The notes beneath the pieces were generated by a model that saw only the letters and a program-made list of their open reading frames with translations, was not told where the DNA came from and did no database searches. A DNA stretch of 10,929 bases from Oscillospiraceae bacterium (lineage in GTDB: Bacteria > Bacillota > Clostridia > Oscillospirales > Ruminococcaceae): NCBI GenBank assembly GCA_029240015.1, contig JARBTU010000033.1, positions 1 to 10,929 on the forward strand, in the 5' to 3' direction. A program made the position numbers and the translations under genes. Positions within the stretch are counted from its first letter, which is position 1. Every line of letters starts with the position of its first letter. Positions 6,574 to 10,929 of this stretch are shown piece after piece.

Positions 6574-7631
6574 ACAAGTCGAGAAATTGGCACATGATTT
6601 TCAATGTTATCATTGCGATACTCTCATTTTTGAGCTGCATTATCTTAGGACATGTGTTGGCTGCACTCTTGTTTGAGTTGACAGGCAAACCGGCAGAACT
6701 TGTTTCTTATCTCATTTCGGCTATTATGGGGTTTTTGATTTTCGTCGGAATTGCAAAGCTTGCATCGGAAATCTTCAGCCGCACAAAATATGGGAGGAAA
6801 CACAACTTGATGCGTCACCAGTTTTTTGACAGCACACTGGAAGCACTGAACAAAATTTCACGAGGTGATTTTAACATATCAATCACCATCAATGAGCATG
6901 ACCCGTTTTCCGAATTGGCGGAAAGCGTCAATAAAATGGCACGGGAATTATCAAGCATGGAATCGCAGCGGCAAGACTTTATATCAAATGTATCACATGA
7001 AATTCAATCGCCGCTCACATCAATCAGCGGATTTGCGGCTCTGCTAAAATCCGATTCGTTGACAAAACAGCAGCGTGAGCATTACATTGAAGTCATTGAG
7101 ACTGAAAGCAAGCGATTGTCCAAACTCTCTGACAATCTATTAAAGTTGTCTGCGCTGGAATCTGAGAATGTTCCGCTCTTGCTTAGAGATTTCCGTTTGG
7201 ATAAACAAATTGAGCACGCCATCTTAATACTTGAGCCGCAGTGGATAGAGAAAAACATTGATATAGATGCAGAATTTGAAAAAATCAGCATACATGGGGA
7301 TGAAGACTTACTGGGTCAGGTGTGGATCAATTTAATTCACAATGCGGTGAAATTCACGCCGGAAAACGGGCTGATTAAGATTAAGCTTTATAAAAATGAT
7401 TGTCAAATCATATGCCAAATTACTGACAATGGCGTAGGTATTTCAAAAGAAGACCAGATCCATATCTTTGAGCGGTTTTTTAAGGTAGATAAGTCTCGCG
7501 ACCGTTCACTGGGCGGCAATGGGCTCGGGCTTTCGCTCTGTAAAAAGATTATCGAACTTCACAACGGTCAAATCATCATGGAGAGCGAACTGAGCAAGGG
7601 GACGAAATTTATCGTTACTCTTCCGAAATAA
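6570..7631 (+). CDS. Short-loop membrane sensor histidine kinase
   Basis: Partner kinase of the preceding regulator, 353 residues. GGAGG at 6558-6562 lies 7 bases before ATG. Two membrane helices (about 9-35 and 43-64) are joined by only about 8-10 outside residues, so there is no extracellular sensor domain. This is the layout of intramembrane-sensing kinases that detect cell-envelope stress or work with a transporter. A HAMP-like linker (about 65-130) leads to the H-box with H143 (SHEIQSPLTSI), the N-box around N258 (LINLIHNAVKFTPE), the G1 box D286-NGVGIS, an F-box (FERFFKVDKSR) and the G2 box around 315 (GGNGLGLSLC). All catalytic elements are present. The first base of the ATG overlaps the regulator's final coding codon. 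The link to the ABC exporter downstream is inferred from adjacency and shared operator boxes. Confidence 0.93.
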   Translation: MNKSRNWHMIFNVIIAILSFLSCIILGHVLAALLFELTGKPAELVSYLISAIMGFLIFVGIAKLASEIFSRTKYGRKHNLMRHQFFDSTLEALNKISRGDFNISITINEHDPFSELAESVNKMARELSSMESQRQDFISNVSHEIQSPLTSISGFAALLKSDSLTKQQREHYIEVIETESKRLSKLSDNLLKLSALESENVPLLLRDFRLDKQIEHAILILEPQWIEKNIDIDAEFEKISIHGDEDLLGQVWINLIHNAVKFTPENGLIKIKLYKNDCQIICQITDNGVGISKEDQIHIFERFFKVDKSRDRSLGGNGLGLSLCKKIIELHNGQIIMESELSKGTKFIVTLPK

Positions 7632-7639
7632 ATCTTTGC

Positions 7640-7694
7640 GTTTACATTGCGTTTAACTTCCATTTAACCTCCGTTTACTTTGCAGCCATATAAT
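7640..7694 (+). promoter_or_regulatory. Four tandem 11-bp boxes and -10: regulated promoter of the ABC exporter
   Basis: Four head-to-tail 11-mers run without a gap: GTTTACATTGC (7640), GTTTAACTTCC (7651), ATTTAACCTCC (7662) and GTTTACTTTGC (7673-7683). TATAAT follows at 7689-7694. No good -35 exists, so the boxes occupy its place, as at OmpR/PhoB-activated promoters. One box is identical to the one before the response regulator. The predicted leader is about 36 bases. No terminator is visible between the kinase stop at 7631 and this site, so read-through from the operon is also possible. Confidence 0.7.
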
Positions 7695-7736
7695 AAGGCT
7701 GTAAACAAACGAAGGTTATTTTTTGGAGGTTTTATC

Positions 7737-8678
7737 ATGAACATAATCGAAGTTAACTCACTTGTCAAACAATATGACAGCGCAAAGGAACCTGCAGTTA
7801 AGGGCATTGATTTTTCTGTAAACGAAGGTGAATTTTTTGCATTCCTCGGTCCGAACGGCGCTGGCAAAACCACAACCATTTCCATTTTGACCACAACACT
7901 TTCCAAAACCAAGGGCGAAGTTAAAATCGCCGGTTTTGATGTAGAAACACAAGCGAAGCATGTACGCGAAAAAGTGGGCATTATATTTCAACAGCCCAGC
8001 CTTGACCCACAGCTTTCAGCAGAAGAAAACATCCGGTTTCATGCCTGCTTATACGGTATGTTCAGCTATCGTCCAACATTTAAGATGATGCCTGTTGCAT
8101 ACAGAAACCGTGTGATGGATTTGGCGGAAATTGTTGGTATTCAGGATTCGCTGTTCAAGCCGATTAAAAAGCTTTCAGGCGGCATGCAGCGCAAACTGGA
8201 AATTATCCGCAGCCTGATTCATACGCCGTCCGTGCTGTTTTTGGATGAGCCGACGCAAGGCCTTGATGCTGTCAGCCGACGCAGCCTATGGGAATATATC
8301 GACAATGTGCGAAAACAATACGGCACGACTGTATTTTTAACCACTCATTATATTGACGAAGCAGAAAAAGTAGATAAAGTTTGCATTATCAATCATGGTA
8401 AGATTGCGATCTCCGGCTCACCCGAAGAAATGAAGCATAATTTGTTAAAACAACAGCTTGTGTTGGATTCGGATGACCGGGACGGATTGATCACGGAGCT
8501 TTCCAATATGGGACTTTTCCATAAAACAGAAAATCACATCATTGTGCCGTATCAGGAAATAACCGTACAGGATGTAATTGCAAAATTGAAAACACGTCTC
8601 AGCGTACTCAACATTGAGGAGCCATCCCTTGAAGATGCATATATAGAATATCTGAAATTAGGAGGCGAAGTAGCATGA
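7737..8678 (+). CDS. ABC-2 type (DrrA/NatA-like) exporter ATP-binding protein
   Basis: Energises the permease encoded next; the family typically exports drugs, peptides or lipids. 313 residues. ATG 7737 is supported by GGAGG (7725-7729) 7 bases upstream; the longer frame from TTG 7680 is rejected because it would contain the promoter's -10. Motifs: Walker A GPNGAGKT (38-45), Q-loop Q85, signature LSGGMQRK (146-153), Walker B VLFLDEP with D170 and E171, D-loop GLD, and switch H204 (LTTHYIDEAEK). Between Q-loop and signature there is a somewhat long helical stretch (YGMFSYRPTFKMMPVAYRNR). The C-terminal part (about 235-313) is the regulatory extension usual in DrrA-type proteins. The TGA overlaps the permease ATG (ATGA), so the two are translationally coupled. 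Confidence 0.94.
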   Translation: MNIIEVNSLVKQYDSAKEPAVKGIDFSVNEGEFFAFLGPNGAGKTTTISILTTTLSKTKGEVKIAGFDVETQAKHVREKVGIIFQQPSLDPQLSAEENIRFHACLYGMFSYRPTFKMMPVAYRNRVMDLAEIVGIQDSLFKPIKKLSGGMQRKLEIIRSLIHTPSVLFLDEPTQGLDAVSRRSLWEYIDNVRKQYGTTVFLTTHYIDEAEKVDKVCIINHGKIAISGSPEEMKHNLLKQQLVLDSDDRDGLITELSNMGLFHKTENHIIVPYQEITVQDVIAKLKTRLSVLNIEEPSLEDAYIEYLKLGGEVA

Positions 8679-9496
8679 GTGAAATTGTTTTAGCTGGGAG
8701 AAAAAAATCAGGATTAGCGCGCGAAACAAATGCAGTTATCACAATCATGGCAAGGGATATTACGCTTTTTTTCAAGTCACCGATGACAATTATTATGAGC
8801 CTTGCGATGCCGATCGTTATGATGGGTATGTTGGGTGGGAGTTTATCACAAAACATGGCGGGTGGACTCGGCTTTGATTATAAGCAGTTTATGCTGATTG
8901 GTATGCTTGTCAACATGCTGTTCATGACGACGACGATGGGTATGTCCTCTCTTGTGGAAGACCACACAACTGATTTTACACAGGAAATGATGATTTCGCC
9001 GGTTTCACGCTATGGCATCATTATAGGCAAGATACTCGGTTCCTCCTTTGGGGCAATTATTGGCATGTTTGGAACCGTTATTGTCGGGCTGTGTATGGGA
9101 ATTACATTAAGCATAAGTCAACTGTTGCTCATTATTGCATTGTCGCCTCTGATGTGTCTGTCGGCAGGTTCACTTGCTACGATCATTATAGGAATCATTA
9201 AAAATAATAAAACAGCAAATATTGCTGTGTCCTTGATAACCATGCCACAAATGTTTTTAAGTGGTGCTATCATTCCGCTCAGCAATTCACATGGCATATT
9301 GTACGTGATCAGCAGAATGATGCCGATGACCTATTGTCTTGACCTTGTACGTGCGGTTGTGTATGCCGGAACACCGCAGTATGACAGCGTTGTGATCTAT
9401 AATCCTGCGATCAGTTTAATTGTTGTCATTGCATTAACTGTTGTTTGCCTTGTAATCGGAACCTTCTTCTTTGCCAGAAGCGAAAAAAACAGATAA
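8675..9496 (+). CDS. ABC-2 type (DrrB-like) exporter permease
   Basis: Membrane half of the exporter, 273 residues. AGGAGG (8660-8665) is spaced 9 bases from ATG. Six membrane segments are visible (about 36-54, 72-91, 117-141, 149-175, 181-202, 244-266) after a cytoplasmic amphipathic N-terminus. The stretch SPVSRYGIIIGKILG (108-122) and the later MFLSGAIIPL and MMPMTYCLDLVRAVV are typical of ABC-2 permeases, where they mark the coupling-helix region and the re-entrant part before the last helix. There is no large extracellular domain, so this is not a BceB-type peptide-sensing permease. The substrate cannot be deduced; drug or peptide export is likely given the linked two-component system. 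Confidence 0.93.
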   Translation: MSEIVLAGRKKSGLARETNAVITIMARDITLFFKSPMTIIMSLAMPIVMMGMLGGSLSQNMAGGLGFDYKQFMLIGMLVNMLFMTTTMGMSSLVEDHTTDFTQEMMISPVSRYGIIIGKILGSSFGAIIGMFGTVIVGLCMGITLSISQLLLIIALSPLMCLSAGSLATIIIGIIKNNKTANIAVSLITMPQMFLSGAIIPLSNSHGILYVISRMMPMTYCLDLVRAVVYAGTPQYDSVVIYNPAISLIVVIALTVVCLVIGTFFFARSEKNR

Positions 9497-9498
9497 TG

Positions 9499-9540
9499 CA
9501 AAGTGCTGTCGTTATTTGAAATGGCAGCACTTTGTTTGTG
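9499..9540 (+). terminator. Terminator after the ABC exporter operon
   Basis: A 12-bp stem CAAAGTGCTGTC (9499-9510) pairs with GGCAGCACTTTG (9523-9534), with one G-T pair and a 12-base loop, followed by the modest T-tract TTTGTTTGTG. It starts 2 bases after the permease stop codon. Confidence 0.7.
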
Positions 9541-9637
9541 TGTTATACAATCTAATTCAAGCGCCCGAACGGCGAATCGACACCGTTTCAACTCTCTTTT
9601 TTCACGTATAGCTCAACTCCTAAAATAATTATTTTAA

Positions 9638-9671
9638 TATTGTTGACATAGAAACAAAAAATTAATATAAT
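9638..9671 (+). promoter_or_regulatory. marR promoter with overlapping MarR operator (copy 1)
   Basis: TTGACA (9643-9648) and TATAAT (9666-9671) are perfect -35 and -10 boxes at 17-bp spacing. Overlapping the -35 is an inverted repeat with left arm TATTGTT (9638-9644), an 8-base spacer and right arm AACAAAA (9653-9659). The same element occurs twice at the downstream MFS promoter. A 16-bp palindrome TAAAATAATTATTTTA (9621-9636) upstream may act as an UP element. Such a strong promoter needs a repressor; autorepression by the MarR product is inferred. Confidence 0.75.
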
Positions 9672-9705
9672 ATTGTTAATGCACCAACGAGTGGGAGGAC
9701 AGGCC

Positions 9706-10173
9706 ATGAACAAAGAAGAACAGCTCATAATGGGGTTCAGGGACGTATACAACAAGATGAGTTGGCTTAATAAGCATAAGATGGAAGACAGTTTTAAGGG
9801 CTATAAGTCTTCTGAAGTACATTGCGTCGAATGCATTGGGAGAAATGTAGATTCCAACGTGACAAAACTTGCGGAGTCCTTTTATATGACTAGGGGTGCC
9901 ATAAGCAAAATGACCAAGAAGCTTATAAAAAAGGATATTATTGAAAGCTATCAGAAGCCGGATAATAAGAAAGAAATTTATTTCAGGCTTACTGAACAAG
10001 GGCAAGTAATCTATAAAATCCATGAGGAACTGCACAAAGAGTTTAGGGAGCGGGATAAAGCTGTATTTGAGCAGGTAACCGAGCAGCAATTTGACAGTAT
10101 GCTTAGCTTCGTGGAAAAGTATAGTAGGCATTTGGATGTTGAAATAAAGAAGCAGGGCTTAGATATTAAGTAA
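9706..10173 (+). CDS. MarR-family transcriptional regulator
   Basis: Dimeric winged-helix repressor that in this family usually releases DNA on binding a small phenolic or toxic ligand. 155 residues. ATG 9706 is chosen because GGGAGG (9693-9698) is 7 bases upstream; the earlier in-frame TTG at 9673 would fall 2 bases after the -10. The winged helix spans about 36-97, with the HTH part NVTKLAESFYMTRGAISKM, a recognition helix at about 62-77 and a wing with the KPDNKKE stretch (84-90) followed by IYFRLTEQG. Flanking helices at each end form the dimer interface. Cysteines 40 and 43 (HCVEC) sit at the entry to the DNA-binding domain and could allow redox control, but this is speculative. The next gene is an MFS exporter whose promoter carries the same operator, so it is the probable target. 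Confidence 0.92.
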   Translation: MNKEEQLIMGFRDVYNKMSWLNKHKMEDSFKGYKSSEVHCVECIGRNVDSNVTKLAESFYMTRGAISKMTKKLIKKDIIESYQKPDNKKEIYFRLTEQGQVIYKIHEELHKEFRERDKAVFEQVTEQQFDSMLSFVEKYSRHLDVEIKKQGLDIK

Positions 10174-10206
10174 GAATAAATTTGAATAATGGAAATGAAA
10201 CCACAA

Positions 10207-10242
10207 GCAGCCCAACTCTATTGAGAACGGGCTGCATTTTTA
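10207..10242 (+). terminator. Terminator between marR and the MFS gene
   Basis: Stem GCAGCCC (10207-10213) pairs with GGGCTGC (10229-10235), followed by ATTTTTATT. It lies about 34 bases after the marR stop and just before the MFS promoter, so the two genes are mostly transcribed separately. Confidence 0.75.
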
Positions 10243-10251
10243 TTGCTGTCT

Positions 10252-10309
10252 TTTTGTTGACAAAGAAACAAAAAGGTGATAGAATATTTTTGTTGAAAAG
10301 GAAACAAAA
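10252..10309 (+). promoter_or_regulatory. MFS promoter with two MarR operators (copies 2 and 3)
   Basis: TTGACA (10257-10262) and TAGAAT (10280-10285) are spaced by 17 bp. Operator copy 2 covers 10252-10273 and copy 3 covers 10288-10309; each has arms TTTTGTT and AACAAAA around an 8-base spacer. Copy 2 overlaps the -35, and copy 3 lies on the transcription start. Their centres are 36 bp apart. Dual occupancy should repress strongly. Confidence 0.75.
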
Positions 10310-10335
10310 TTACAACCTTTGAGGGGAGAATTCAA

Positions 10336-10929
10336 ATGTTCAAATTTAAATCACACAATGAACAGAACACAGAACAAACTGTAGATAAAAAGGCTTTAAT
10401 ATTCGGTCTTATGTCTGTGTTTCTTTGCGGAATAGGCTTCACTATTATAGCACCTGTCGTCCCATTTTTAGTGCACCCTTATATAAGCAATCCGGGAGAT
10501 CAAGCTATAGTTGTTACGCTGCTGACCTCTGTTTATGCAGTCTGCGTGTTTATTGCAGCTCCTGGACTTGGAGCTTTGAGCGATAGATATGGCCGTCGTC
10601 CGGTACTCTTAGTATGCCTTTTGGGTTCCGCAATCGGGTACTTAGTTTTTGGCATAGGAGGAGCTCTATGGATACTATTTGCTGGGCGCATAATAGATGG
10701 TATAACAGGCGGGACCATAAGCACTATCTTCGCATATTTTGCAGACATCATCCCTTCAGAACAGAGGACCAAATACTTTGGGTGGGTGAGTGCAGTTGTA
10801 GGAGCAGGCACTGTCATTGGCCCAACTTTGGGCGGATTACTTGCCAAGTTTGGTTATTCTGTACCCATGTATTTTGGAGCAATAATAACTTTATTGAATG
10901 TTGTTTATGGATTCTTTTTTATGCCTGAG
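10336..10929 (+). CDS. MFS drug-efflux transporter, TetA-like (3' partial)
   Basis: Proton-coupled multidrug or tetracycline-type antiporter of the major facilitator superfamily, in the cytoplasmic membrane. The first 198 codons are present and the frame is still open at the window end, so the second half is missing. ATG 10336 follows GAGGGGAG (10321-10328) by 7 bases. A polar N-terminus of about 20 residues leads to six membrane helices (about 20-44, 57-76, 91-110, 113-135, 149-171, 174-196). Motif A is GALSDRYGRRPV (79-90) between helices 2 and 3. The antiporter motif C is GAGTVIGPTLGG (156-167) in helix 5, which marks a drug:H+ antiporter of the 12-helix type. Control by the upstream MarR protein is inferred from two operator copies in its promoter. 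The drug specificity cannot be told from this half. Confidence 0.92.
   Translation, partial: MFKFKSHNEQNTEQTVDKKALIFGLMSVFLCGIGFTIIAPVVPFLVHPYISNPGDQAIVVTLLTSVYAVCVFIAAPGLGALSDRYGRRPVLLVCLLGSAIGYLVFGIGGALWILFAGRIIDGITGGTISTIFAYFADIIPSEQRTKYFGWVSAVVGAGTVIGPTLGGLLAKFGYSVPMYFGAIITLLNVVYGFFFMPE

Noticed and set aside
7680..7736. N-terminal extension of the ABC ATPase from TTG 7680
   Set aside because: It would include the -10 box and leader; ATG 7737 has an excellent GGAGG at correct spacing.
9673..9705. N-terminal extension of the MarR protein from TTG 9673
   Set aside because: It begins 2 bases after the -10, before the expected transcription start; ATG 9706 has a proper ribosome binding site.
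9676..10131. Minus-strand open frame of 151 codons opposite marR
   Set aside because: No promoter, ribosome binding site or domain; the plus strand has a clear MarR fold and a consensus promoter.
10533..10928. Alternative open frames overlapping the MFS gene on both strands
   Set aside because: The plus-strand frame from 10336 carries MFS motifs A and C and a ribosome binding site; the others are shadows.
1..10929. CRISPR array, tRNA/rRNA gene, intact insertion sequence or defence system
   Set aside because: No regularly spaced repeats with unique spacers, no cloverleaf-like tRNA segment and no transposase or nuclease motif were seen. The only periodic repeats are coding repeats and operator boxes.

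Overview
The window looks like chromosomal DNA of an anaerobic, low-GC Gram-positive bacterium of the class Clostridia. The reasons are its AT-rich composition, strong GGAGG-type ribosome binding sites, U-rich hairpin terminators, sigma-A type promoters, and a secreted protein that joins LamG, CBM6 and Big_2 domains to clostridial/streptococcal-type cell-wall-binding repeats. I cannot assign a genus from the sequence alone.

Layout: (1) Positions 1-3318 hold the 3' part of a very large secreted, wall-attached, probably carbohydrate-binding protein, closed by a perfect 18-bp hairpin terminator. (2) Positions 3413-3800 are a degraded stretch with a 31-codon signal-peptide-like orphan ORF, a minus-strand coding-like remnant, a hairpin terminator and a promoter. 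(3) Positions 3801-5303 encode a membrane-anchored PAS-GGDEF diguanylate cyclase. (4) Positions 5304-5883 are mostly intergenic, with a minus-strand fragment resembling the jelly-roll end domain of exosporium/collagen-like surface proteins, a long AT-rich inverted repeat and promoter signals. (5) Positions 5884-9496 form a four-gene signalling and export block: OmpR-type response regulator, short-loop sensor kinase, ABC ATPase and ABC-2 permease. (6) From 9638 to the window end lies a MarR-type regulator followed by an MFS drug-efflux transporter that runs off the 3' edge.

How the parts work together: the regulator/kinase pair overlaps by ATGA, as does the ATPase/permease pair. Both promoter regions of the block carry direct repeats with an 11-bp period related to GTTTAACTTCC, the geometry used by OmpR/PhoB regulators. 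The simplest reading is that the kinase senses a membrane-active compound and the regulator activates its own operon and the exporter. Independently, three copies of one inverted repeat (TTGTT-N8-AACAA core) sit on the marR promoter and the MFS promoter, which indicates autorepression and repression of the efflux gene by the MarR protein. The right half of the window is therefore a pair of adjacent, separately controlled export/resistance modules. I found no CRISPR array, tRNA, rRNA or intact mobile element. I see no clearly new type of system; the most informative signals are the regulatory DNA, the non-canonical start region of the response regulator, and the gene remnants.
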